DNA of 64,000 nucleotides from Catenuloplanes niger. GTDB taxonomy: Bacteria; Actinomycetota; Actinomycetes; Mycobacteriales; Micromonosporaceae. The stretch covers positions 4,349,001-4,413,000 of the forward strand of contig NZ_JAVDYC010000001.1 of assembly GCF_031458255.1 (NCBI RefSeq). The letters are read 5' to 3'. The translations under genes and the position numbers were made by a program. This document shows, piece after piece, positions 55,453-62,131 of the stretch. Position 1 is the stretch's first letter. Every line of letters starts with the position of its first letter. The notes under the pieces are model-generated. The model saw only the letters and a list, made by a program, of their open reading frames with translations. It did no database searches and was not told the DNA's origin.

Positions 55453-56439
55453 GTGGCAGGCATTGCCGCACTCCGAAACCGGTCCGTCGTCGTCGGCGCG
55501 ATGTGTGCGCTGACCACCGCCCTGGTGGTCACGCTCGGCGGCACCGCCGCCCACGCGGAGCCGAGCGTGGCCGAGGTGGAGAAGCAGATCGACGAGGCGT
55601 GGACCCAGCTCGAGCCCACGGTCGAGAAGCACAACTCCACCCGCCAGGAGCTGCAGAAGAAAAAGAAGCAGGCCGAGGTGCTCGGCGCCAAGATCCAGCC
55701 GTTGCAGGCCGAGGTCGACCTGGTCATGGGCCGGGTCGGCCTGCTCGCGGCCGAGGAGTACAAGACCGGCCCGGTCAGCACGCTCGGCTCGATCCTGGTG
55801 ACCGGCTCGCCGACCACGCTCACCAACCAGCTCGAGATCCTCGATCACTTCGCCCGCACGCAGGGCCGGGAGATCGCCGAGGTCGTCGCGCTGAAGGAGC
55901 AGCTGGAGGCCGAGAAGGCGCCGCTCGACGCGCTCGTCGCCGACCTCACCAAGCAGGAGGCGGAACTCGCCACGAAGACCAAGGAGATCAACTCCGAGGT
56001 CGAGGAGCTGCAGAAGCTCCGGCTCCAGATCTACGGCAACGGTGGCGGCGGCGAACTGGCCCCGGCACCCTGCCCCTACGAGTACCCCGGCGGCAAGCGC
56101 GGTGTCGTGATCAAGTTTGCCTGCGCGCAGATCGGCTCGCCGTACGTCTGGGGCGCGGCCGGCCCGGACGCCTACGACTGCTCCGGCCTGATGCTGGCGG
56201 CGTACAACCAGGTCGGCATCTCGTTCCCGCACAACGCGGCCGCGCAGCGCGGACTGATGCGATCGGTGAGCCGCACCGAGCTGCAGCCGGGCGACTTCGT
56301 CTTCTACCGTGCCGACCTCAGCCACGTCGGCATGTACGCCGGTGACGGGTGGGTGGTGCACGCACCGAACCCCGCGGAGCCGGTGCGGATGATGAAGATC
56401 GACGCGATGCCGGTGCACAGCTTCGGCAGCCCGCTCTAG
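55453..56439 (+). CDS. secreted NlpC/P60 peptidoglycan endopeptidase, second copy, c-di-AMP controlled
   Basis: 328 aa from GTG 55453; the frame is open further up but that part overlaps the riboswitch. Signal peptide ending AHA-EP, coiled coil (IDEAWTQLEPTVEKHNSTRQ to VEELQKLRLQIYG) and NlpC/P60 domain with Cys in YDCSGLMLAAYNQ and His in SHVGMYAGDGWVVHAP. It shares coiled-coil phrases with the copy at 53057, so the two are paralogues with different regulation. AAGGGAG lies 11 bases upstream of the start. Confidence 0.92.
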   Translation: MAGIAALRNRSVVVGAMCALTTALVVTLGGTAAHAEPSVAEVEKQIDEAWTQLEPTVEKHNSTRQELQKKKKQAEVLGAKIQPLQAEVDLVMGRVGLLAAEEYKTGPVSTLGSILVTGSPTTLTNQLEILDHFARTQGREIAEVVALKEQLEAEKAPLDALVADLTKQEAELATKTKEINSEVEELQKLRLQIYGNGGGGELAPAPCPYEYPGGKRGVVIKFACAQIGSPYVWGAAGPDAYDCSGLMLAAYNQVGISFPHNAAAQRGLMRSVSRTELQPGDFVFYRADLSHVGMYAGDGWVVHAPNPAEPVRMMKIDAMPVHSFGSPL

Positions 56440-56451
56440 GTTCCCTTCGTT

Positions 56452-56479
56452 GAAAGGCCGCCCCTCGGGGCGGCCTTTC
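56452..56479. terminator. bidirectional terminator between NlpC/P60 and dcd
   Basis: gaaaggccgcccc (56452-56464) pairs with ggggcggcctttc (56467-56479), with A and T runs at both feet, so it works for both converging genes. Confidence 0.88.
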
Positions 56480-57058
56480 TCATGCCGTGGGCCAGGTGCG
56501 CCAGTTACGCCACGCGCGGCTCGGCGTCGGGCCGCGCTGGCCCTGGTAGCGGGAGCCGTAGACCTCCGAGCCGTACGGGTGCTCGGCCGGCGACGACAGC
56601 CGGAAGATGCAGAGCTGCCCGATCTTCATGCCCGGCCAGAGCGTGATCGGCAGGTTCGCCACGTTCGACAGCTCCAGCGTCACGTGCCCGGTGAACCCCG
56701 GGTCGATGAACCCGGCCGTGGAGTGCGTCAGCAGACCCAGCCGGCCCAGGCTGCTCTTGCCCTCCAGCCGGCCCGCCAGCTGATCGCCCAGCGAGATCAC
56801 CTCCAGCGTGGAGGCGAGCACGAACTCGCCCGGGTGAAGCACGAACGGCTGACCCGCCGGCACCTCGACCTCGGACGTCAGGTCGTCCTGCTGCACCGCG
56901 GGGTCGATGTGCGTGTACAGGTGGTTGTTGAAGACACGAAACAGCCGATCGAGCCGCACGTCGATGCTGGACGGCTGGACCAGCGCGGCCTCGAACGGAT
57001 CGAGGGCGAGCGTGCCGGCCTTGATCTCGGCGACAAGGTCCCGGTCGGAGAGCAGCAT
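56480..57058 (-). CDS. dcd: dCTP deaminase
   Basis: 192-aa trimeric enzyme that turns dCTP into dUTP (in some actinobacteria directly into dUMP). [15 protein letters not shown], the SSLGRLGL nucleotide motif with Ser/Arg, and the catalytic [19 protein letters not shown] (Glu) are all present. Start ATG is 58 bp from the divergent PNPOx-like gene. The intervening DNA contains a perfect LexA box. In Mycobacterium dcd also neighbours a tRNA-Gly gene. Confidence 0.95.
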   Translation of the reverse strand: MLLSDRDLVAEIKAGTLALDPFEAALVQPSSIDVRLDRLFRVFNNHLYTHIDPAVQQDDLTSEVEVPAGQPFVLHPGEFVLASTLEVISLGDQLAGRLEGKSSLGRLGLLTHSTAGFIDPGFTGHVTLELSNVANLPITLWPGMKIGQLCIFRLSSPAEHPYGSEVYGSRYQGQRGPTPSRAWRNWRTWPTA

Positions 57059-57087
57059 CCGGACACACTATCGTTCACGCTGGCCGT

Positions 57088-57103
57088 TCGAACGTGTGTT
57101 CGA
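57088..57103. promoter_or_regulatory. LexA (SOS) box between dcd and the PNPOx-like gene
   Basis: TCGAACGTGTGTTCGA is a perfect 16-bp match to the actinobacterial SOS box (TCGAAC-N4-GTTCGA, central bases fitting RNRY). It lies 14 bp before ATG 57117, immediately upstream of its TAGGAT -10, and 30 bp from the dcd start. Confidence 0.85.
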
Positions 57104-57116
57104 GTAGGATCGTCAC

Positions 57117-57641
57117 ATGGCTACCTGGACCGTTTTCGCCACCTCACAGCCCGGTTTGGCCGCCGCCATCCGCACCCTCATGCAGCAATACGGTCCGGGC
57201 CTCGGCTACCTCGCCACCGTCCGCTCCGACGGCGGCCCCCGCGTCCACCCCGTCTCCCCGGTCATCACCGACGAAGGCCTCTTCTGCTTCATCGTCGACT
57301 CCCCCAAACGCCGCGACCTCGACCGCGACGGCCGCTACGCGCTGCACAGCTTCCCGCCCGAGGACAGCGACGACGAGGCCTACCTCGCCGGCCACGCCCA
57401 CCCGGTCACCGACCTCGCCCGCATCACCCGCCTCGCCGGCGACCTCCGCGCCGAACCCCACGTCGACTGGCGCCTCTACGAATTCACCATCGACGTCGCC
57501 ATGCTCGCCCGCCACGGCCGCGGCGGCGCCACCCCCCTCGCCACCGACACCACCACCGCCCGCCCCGCCGTCCAGGTCTGGCGCGACCACGCCCCCAGCG
57601 TCGAAATCGTCATCGCCGCCTCCGGCGACTCACAGGCATAG
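57117..57641 (+). CDS. pyridoxamine 5'-phosphate oxidase-like flavin/F420-binding protein
   Basis: 174-aa split-barrel protein. The N-terminal helix is followed by YGPGLGYLATVRSDGGPRVHPVSPVITDEGLFCFIVDSPKRRDL, the typical flavin- or F420-binding strands of the PNPOx-like superfamily, then RYALHSFP and the C-terminal half. No specific substrate can be named. TAGGAT (57105-57110) lies six bases before the ATG without a ribosome site, so the message is probably leaderless. The LexA box just upstream predicts induction by DNA damage. Confidence 0.85.
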   Translation: MATWTVFATSQPGLAAAIRTLMQQYGPGLGYLATVRSDGGPRVHPVSPVITDEGLFCFIVDSPKRRDLDRDGRYALHSFPPEDSDDEAYLAGHAHPVTDLARITRLAGDLRAEPHVDWRLYEFTIDVAMLARHGRGGATPLATDTTTARPAVQVWRDHAPSVEIVIAASGDSQA

Positions 57642-57688
57642 GCGCTCGCGCTGCGATCGCCCCACCAGGTAGAGTGAGGCCGCACCAC

Positions 57689-57762
57689 GCGGGTGTAGTT
57701 CAATGGCAGAACATCAGCTTCCCAAGCTGACAGTGCGGGTTCGATTCCCGTCACCCGCTCCA
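57689..57762 (+). tRNA. tRNA-Gly (anticodon CCC), AICE integration site
   Basis: Acceptor GCGGGTG/CACCCGC, discriminator T, D-arm GTTC...GAAC, anticodon stem TCAGC/GCTGA with loop TTCCCAA (CCC, reads GGG), T-arm closed around TTCGATT. CCA is encoded (57760-57762). The integrase gene lies 88 bp downstream on the opposite strand, so the 3' half is the attachment site. Confidence 0.95.
57715..57762 (+). other. predicted attL core (3' half of tRNA-Gly)
   Basis: AICEs recombine at the 3' half of a tRNA and rebuild it on insertion. Here the integrase, Xis and transfer genes begin directly after the tRNA. The core should run from about the anticodon stem to CCA. The second copy (attR) is beyond the right edge of the window, so the exact limits cannot be read. 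Confidence 0.6.
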
Positions 57763-57768
57763 CGGCAA

Positions 57769-57804
57769 AAGCCCTGGTCAGGACAGATGTCCCAACCAGG
57801 GCTT
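57769..57804. terminator. hairpin between tRNA-Gly and int
   Basis: aagccctggt (57769-57778) pairs with accagggctt (57795-57804), with an inner ggaca/tgtcc. It can end both the tRNA and the int transcript. Confidence 0.8.
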
Positions 57805-57809
57805 CCGTG

Positions 57810-57825
57810 TTTCTAGGACTAGAAA
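57810..57825. repeat. palindrome near attL
   Basis: TTTCTAGGACTAGAAA: two perfect 7-bp arms around GA, A/T-rich in GC-rich surroundings, 48 bp from the tRNA end and 26 bp from the int stop. Possible integrase arm-type or Xis site. Confidence 0.5.
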
Positions 57826-57850
57826 TCCGTCGCGTGCCTTCTACGTGCCA

Positions 57851-59026
57851 TTAGACCGGCTCAGCCTCGTCCTGAGCGGCCCTCGGCGCCCGCTTGCTCG
57901 GCTTCCGCCGAGCCGCCTGCACCGCCTTGTTGATCGCTTCGGCGATCGCCCGATCGGCCTCCGAGTTGGCGTGCTGGTAGATCAGCGCCGCGCGCGGGCT
58001 GTCGTGGCCCATCCGGGTCATCAGGTCCCGCAGGCTCGCACCCGGCGCGCGGGACGCGAGCGTGTTCCCGGTGTGCCGGAGGTCGTGGAAGTGCAGCTTC
58101 GGCGCCCCGATCGCCGCGACGGCATCCGACCACTTCACGAGCTGGTTGAAGTTGCCGCGCCAGATCGTCCGGCCTTCCGCGCCGGTGAACACGAACGCGT
58201 CCGGGTCATCACCTGCAAACTCGGTGAGATGCGCCTTGACCTGTGGCAGGACGACGGCCGGCAGGGTCACCGTGCGAAGTCCGGCCCGCGACTTCGGCGG
58301 GCCGAGGACCAGGCCCGTGCCGCGCTGCTCCACGTACGCCTGACGGACGCGCACCGTACCCGCCTCAAGGTCGATGTCTCGCCGCTGCAACGCGATCACC
58401 TCACCCCACCGGAGACACCCGAAAGTGGTGACCAGGATCAGCGCGCGGTAGCGCTCCGGCACCTTTTCCGCCAGGTCGAAGACCTGGGCGACGGTGAGCA
58501 CCGGCCGTTCCGCTGGCCGCTCCTGGTCTGCTCCCTTGATCCGGCACGGGTTCACCCGGATCAACTCGTCCTCCTTGACCGCCGTCATCAGGACCGCGCG
58601 CAGCAGCCGGTACGCCTTCGCGGCCATGGTGGCGGAGACGCCGTTGTCGAGCAGCTTCGTACGCCACTCCCGAACCATCGGCGTACTCAGCCGGTTCAGC
58701 GGCACCTTCCCGAGGTACGGCGTGACGTGCTTGCCGAGCAGCCACGTGTAGAGGTGCACCGTCCGGGGCCGCAGGTTCGGCCGTTCGGCGATCCAGCGCT
58801 CGGCGTAGTCCTGCAACCAGATCTTGCCTCGGTTCGGGTCGATCCACTCACTGGTGATCAGCTTCGACTCGACGATAGACAGGTACTGCTCGGCTTCCTG
58901 TTTCCGTTCGAACGTCTGCTCTCCCGGCCGCACCACACCGTCCGGGCCGGGGTAGCGCACCTGGTAGCGGCCGGACGGCAGCTTCCGGATCGCGCCGAAC
59001 CGGCGGTGGCCTCCCTTGCCCGGCAT
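57851..59026 (-). CDS. int: AICE tyrosine recombinase (integrase)
   Basis: 391 aa from the ATG that overlaps the xis stop (TGATG). An arm-binding N-terminal domain (FGAIRKLPSGRYQVRYPGPDG), a core-binding SAM-like domain (DYAERWIAERPNLRPRTVHLY) and the catalytic domain with R206, K245, H314-x-x-R317, H341 and nucleophile Y350 are all intact. It catalyses site-specific insertion into the tRNA-Gly and, with Xis, excision. The C-terminus is Lys/Arg/Ala-rich. Confidence 0.95.
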   Translation of the reverse strand: MPGKGGHRRFGAIRKLPSGRYQVRYPGPDGVVRPGEQTFERKQEAEQYLSIVESKLITSEWIDPNRGKIWLQDYAERWIAERPNLRPRTVHLYTWLLGKHVTPYLGKVPLNRLSTPMVREWRTKLLDNGVSATMAAKAYRLLRAVLMTAVKEDELIRVNPCRIKGADQERPAERPVLTVAQVFDLAEKVPERYRALILVTTFGCLRWGEVIALQRRDIDLEAGTVRVRQAYVEQRGTGLVLGPPKSRAGLRTVTLPAVVLPQVKAHLTEFAGDDPDAFVFTGAEGRTIWRGNFNQLVKWSDAVAAIGAPKLHFHDLRHTGNTLASRAPGASLRDLMTRMGHDSPRAALIYQHANSEADRAIAEAINKAVQAARRKPSKRAPRAAQDEAEPV

Positions 59027-59283
59027 CAGGCCACACCCCGCAGCCCGCGCCACACGCTCTCCGGCGTCATCGGCTCAACCCTGCCGGCCGTGACGAACTC
59101 GGCCAGGTCGGTGGGATCGAAGCGCACCGAGCGACCGAGCCGGTAGAACGGGATGCGACGTTCGGCGACCAGCCGACGGACGTACCGCACGCTCATCTTG
59201 ATCCGGAGCGCCGCTTCCTCGATCGTGAGCAGTTCCTCGGGCAGCACCGGGGCAACGGTGCGGATGTCGGTGACCTTGGGCAT
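59026..59283 (-). CDS. xis: excisionase / AlpA-like helix-turn-helix protein
   Basis: 85 aa. The MerR/AlpA-type winged helix reads LLTIEEAALRIKMSVRYVRRLVAERRIPFYRLGRSVRFDPTDLAEFV, the usual DNA-binding form of AICE Xis. It bends attachment-site DNA to promote excision. The start is ATG 59283; longer frames extend into the repeat region and are not supported. Its TGA shares a base with the int ATG. Confidence 0.9.
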   Translation of the reverse strand: MPKVTDIRTVAPVLPEELLTIEEAALRIKMSVRYVRRLVAERRIPFYRLGRSVRFDPTDLAEFVTAGRVEPMTPESVWRGLRGVA

Positions 59284-59401
59284 CAGCGGCACTCCTTCCG
59301 AACGGCGGGGGATCGAGCGAGAAGCGGACTGTGAGGGATGGCCGGTTGGCCTCGGTCGCACGCTGGTTCCTCTCGGGGTGAGGCGGCTCGGCTCGGGCGT
59401 G

Positions 59402-59469
59402 ACAGAACTGCCAGAACTGACAGAATCTCTGCGGTACGGGGGTTGTGGCAGTTCTGTCGGTTGTGTCAG
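59402..59469. repeat. iteron-like inverted and direct repeats between rep and xis
   Basis: gacagaactgcca (59402-59414) has its exact complement tggcagttctgtc at 59447-59459. Inside and beside it CAGAACTG occurs twice directly (59404-59411, 59413-59420), CAGTTCTG once inverted, and CTGACA/TGTCAG (59418-59423, 59464-59469) form an outer pair. It lies just after the rep stop and upstream of xis. Confidence 0.75.
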
Positions 59470-59474
59470 TGGCT

Positions 59475-61427
59475 TCATGCGGTCCGCCGGGCGTCGCGGA
59501 TCGGATGGACGGTGGCGGCCGGCCGGTGCACGTCCGGGTTCACGAGGAAGGTTGGCGACGGCGGCCGGCCGCCGGTCCGGGGTCGTGCCGGCGGGTCGAT
59601 CTGGCGGAGGTAGCCGTGCGCGTCGAGCACCGCGAGCGCGGGTTCCAGGTCGGCAACGGCCCGGATCGTGGCGGACTTGGTGGCGCGGTACAGGTCGCGT
59701 TTGGTGAATGTCGTCGATCCTGTGCGCTCGATCCACGCAAGCACGTGCCGGGCGTTGCGGGTGGCCTGGTCGGCGCCCATGTCGTCGAATGCGGCCAGCG
59801 CGTGAGCGGCGTAGTAGTCACCGAGCTGTGCAGCCCGGTCGATCGTCTCCGCCTCCACCGGCTTGCCCCATCCGTCGCGCAGGTGCTCGGCAAGGTGGAT
59901 CAGCCCGGCCATGCGGACGACGGCGCCGGTGTACTTGCTGCCCCAGTCCACGACGTGTCCCCACGCACCACCGGGCGCAAGCCGTGGCTCTACCGCGCGC
60001 TCGATGTCGAGCACCCTGGCGTTGGCATCCTCGGTGAGCGGCAGGACCGCCGGATCGGTCCAGCCCGCGAGCGTGAGGACCAGGGCGCCCAGGTTGTCCC
60101 TGTACGCCTCGGCAACGTCGGCCGGCACCGGGTCAGCACCGATCCGGCGGAAGCCGACCGTGTTCTCCGGCAGCGCGAACAGGATGCGTGCCAGCAGTCC
60201 GAGCCCGCGAAAGCCCGGCATGGAAGCGATGTCGCGCAGCACGTCCGGTTGCACGGCCAAGCCGAGCGTCAGCGCAGGCTTGGCGACGTGCTGACTCTCG
60301 CGGGACAGCCGGCCGACGCGCATCATGTCCCCGGCGTGCCCTTTGAGGAATACCTCCAGGTTCGGGGTGCCGGAGTAACGGCCAGCGATGGTGGCGAAGA
60401 TGCCACCTTCCGGCGAGAGCACCGCCAGCCGGCCGCCCTGGTCCGCGAGCAGCTGCGCGGCAGCCTCGCTGGTCACGTCATCGGCAACAAGCTGAGGCAG
60501 GCTCGGCACCGTGACGGCTTCGGCCTGCATCGCGGCGGCCGACGCCTCGGCCAGCAACGTATCCCGCGCGGACGCATCCGCGTTCGCCGCAGCGTGCGCC
60601 GCCTTGTCAGCGGCCTTCCCCGCCACCCGCGCCGCCAACTCGGCCTCGACGATCGCGGGTTTGGTCCGCTCCACCAGCGCCGATTCAGCCGCCAGCAACG
60701 GCCCGGTGATCGCCGCGAACACCGCCGACTTCCGCGACCCCGGCGGCAACACCACGACCGTGAACAGATTCGTCGGCTCCCGCCACGATCCCCGCACCTC
60801 CACCTCGGCCCGCCCGCCGGCGGCCGTCGACAGCGCCGCGAGCGCGATGCTCCCGGCCAGGTCGACCGGCGTCTGCGTGAACTCCGCGACTGCCCGCACC
60901 ATGTCCGCCACCCACCCCGGCAGCACGTGCGCGGGAAAGGCCGGCAGATGCCGCCCGGTGCCCAGCGGGATCGGTGGCGCCCACTCCGCACCGGTGCCGG
61001 TGTCGTCGAGCAGCGCGCGGCTGGTCGCCAGCAGATCGGCCGTGTCGGTGCCGGAGTCCGCGAGCTGGGTAAGCCGCAATCCCAGCTCGGAGACGTCCCG
61101 TCGCCGGGCGTGCCCTGCCACGATGTCCGCGTAGTAGCCGGCACTGGCGACGCTTGGCACCTCGGAGATCAGCGTGTGCAGGTACGGCGCCCCACCCACT
61201 CGCGCCAGATCCCCGGTCTCGGCCAGATGCGCCGCGAGCGTGATCGGATCGGCCGGTGTGCCGGCCGCGTCGAGCCGGCAGATCGCGTCCCACAGCGCTC
61301 CGTGGTTCGGACGGTAGAAGTCGCCGGGGTTGAGCTTGGCCGCAAGCTCGGTGACCAGCGACGGACTGAGCAGCGCGGCGCCGATGACGGCACGTTCCGC
61401 GCCTTCATCGTGTGCGGGTCGATTCAT
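59475..61427 (-). CDS. AICE replication protein: DnaB N-terminal domain plus DUF3987
   Basis: 650 aa. Residues 1-110 match the DnaB helicase N-terminal domain (AERAVIGAALLSPSLVTELAAKLNPGDFYRPNHGALWDAI). Residues about 165-560 match DUF3987 (YfjI-like) with a P-loop-like LPPGSRKSAVFAA, where the usual G-K-S reads R-K-S, and LSPEGGIF as Walker B-like part. The C-terminus is a wHTH-like section. By position it is the element's replication protein, a type unlike the classic RepSA. ATG has AAGGAGG upstream. Confidence 0.8.
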   Translation of the reverse strand: MNRPAHDEGAERAVIGAALLSPSLVTELAAKLNPGDFYRPNHGALWDAICRLDAAGTPADPITLAAHLAETGDLARVGGAPYLHTLISEVPSVASAGYYADIVAGHARRRDVSELGLRLTQLADSGTDTADLLATSRALLDDTGTGAEWAPPIPLGTGRHLPAFPAHVLPGWVADMVRAVAEFTQTPVDLAGSIALAALSTAAGGRAEVEVRGSWREPTNLFTVVVLPPGSRKSAVFAAITGPLLAAESALVERTKPAIVEAELAARVAGKAADKAAHAAANADASARDTLLAEASAAAMQAEAVTVPSLPQLVADDVTSEAAAQLLADQGGRLAVLSPEGGIFATIAGRYSGTPNLEVFLKGHAGDMMRVGRLSRESQHVAKPALTLGLAVQPDVLRDIASMPGFRGLGLLARILFALPENTVGFRRIGADPVPADVAEAYRDNLGALVLTLAGWTDPAVLPLTEDANARVLDIERAVEPRLAPGGAWGHVVDWGSKYTGAVVRMAGLIHLAEHLRDGWGKPVEAETIDRAAQLGDYYAAHALAAFDDMGADQATRNARHVLAWIERTGSTTFTKRDLYRATKSATIRAVADLEPALAVLDAHGYLRQIDPPARPRTGGRPPSPTFLVNPDVHRPAATVHPIRDARRTA

Positions 61428-61459
61428 GATGCGGCCTCCTTTCCAGGTTGAGCAGCGGA

Positions 61460-61741
61460 TCAGCGGTGGGGCGACGGTCGGGCAGCGACCGCGACACGGC
61501 CGAGCAGGACGCGCAGGCCGGAGAGCATGGCGAGCAACTGCCGCCGCGCCGCCACCTCACGGCGAGCGAGCGGCACCCAAAGCCGGACCTCGGCGTACTC
61601 GCGCCCGTTCTCCGTCCGCGTCCGCGTGACGACCGCGCGACCGTGCCGCGCCAGGTCGACGACGATCTCCGCGCTCCGGTGCTCGTTGAGCCCGCAGCGA
61701 TGGTCAGCGGCGCACCAGTCCGGGTGCGGAGTGCGGTTCAT
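61460..61741 (-). CDS. small conserved AICE protein
   Basis: 93 aa. An N-terminal C-x-x-x-H-x-C cluster (PDWCAADHRCGLNEHRSA) could bind zinc. The rest is two strands and a helix (REYAEVRLWVPLARREVAARRQLLAMLSGLRVLLGRV). Similar small genes lie between tra and rep in many AICEs; function unknown. Its ATG overlaps the stop of the upstream gene (ATGA). Confidence 0.7.
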   Translation of the reverse strand: MNRTPHPDWCAADHRCGLNEHRSAEIVVDLARHGRAVVTRTRTENGREYAEVRLWVPLARREVAARRQLLAMLSGLRVLLGRVAVAARPSPHR

Positions 61742-61989
61742 CGGGTGCCGTCCCGGTGCACGCGCCGGTACTCGTTCCACACGTGCCGCCCGACCCGGAT
61801 GCGCCGTCCGGTGCCGTCGCAGCGCCGGCACAGCCGGAACACGCGTCCGAACGGGCTCTTGATCCGCCCGGTTCCGTGACAGGTTGAGCACGCTTTCCAC
61901 GGCCAGATCGCGCAGCTAGCGGCGTAACAGATCGTGACGGGCGGTAGGACGAAGCAGAGGAAGCTAGCGATCAGGGAAGGGGTGTCCAC
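61738..61989 (-). CDS. zinc-ribbon membrane protein of the AICE transfer region
   Basis: 83 aa from GTG 61989, which has GGAGG at five-base spacing; ATG 62064 gives 25 more residues but no ribosome site. One membrane helix (LIASFLCFVLPPVTICYAASCAIW) is followed by two CxxC motifs in DnaJ-type spacing: CSTCHGTGRI and CRRCDGTGRR. Resembles spread-type (Spd) proteins that assist plasmid spreading in mycelium, but assignment is by position and layout. Confidence 0.65.
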   Translation of the reverse strand: MDTPSLIASFLCFVLPPVTICYAASCAIWPWKACSTCHGTGRIKSPFGRVFRLCRRCDGTGRRIRVGRHVWNEYRRVHRDGTR

Positions 61990-62031
61990 GAACGCCTCCA
62001 GGGCCGGTTTTCGGGCATGGGGGACCAGGGC

Positions 62032-62112
62032 CGCTAGCGTGCTAGCGTCCTGGCAGGGCTTCATTTCGTGTGCTAGCGGAGGTGCTAGCGCTAGCAGGCT
62101 CGGGCGCTAGCG
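62032..62112. repeat. cluster of GCTAGCG octamers (candidate clt/TRS)
   Basis: Six GCTAGC motifs start at 62033, 62041, 62072, 62084, 62090 and 62106, each within (T/C)GCTAGCG or its complement. Two more lie at 61915 and 61963 inside the zinc-ribbon gene. CTAG is normally rare in such GC-rich DNA. The cluster is in the 142-bp gap after the translocase gene stop. Confidence 0.85.
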
Positions 62113-62131
62113 CCAGCACCCTCCGGCGGTA

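Noticed and set aside
58896-58930. CGAACGTCTGCTCT inside the integrase gene as a LexA box
   Set aside because: The right half-site does not match (GCTCT in place of GTTCG) and it lies within coding sequence far from a start.
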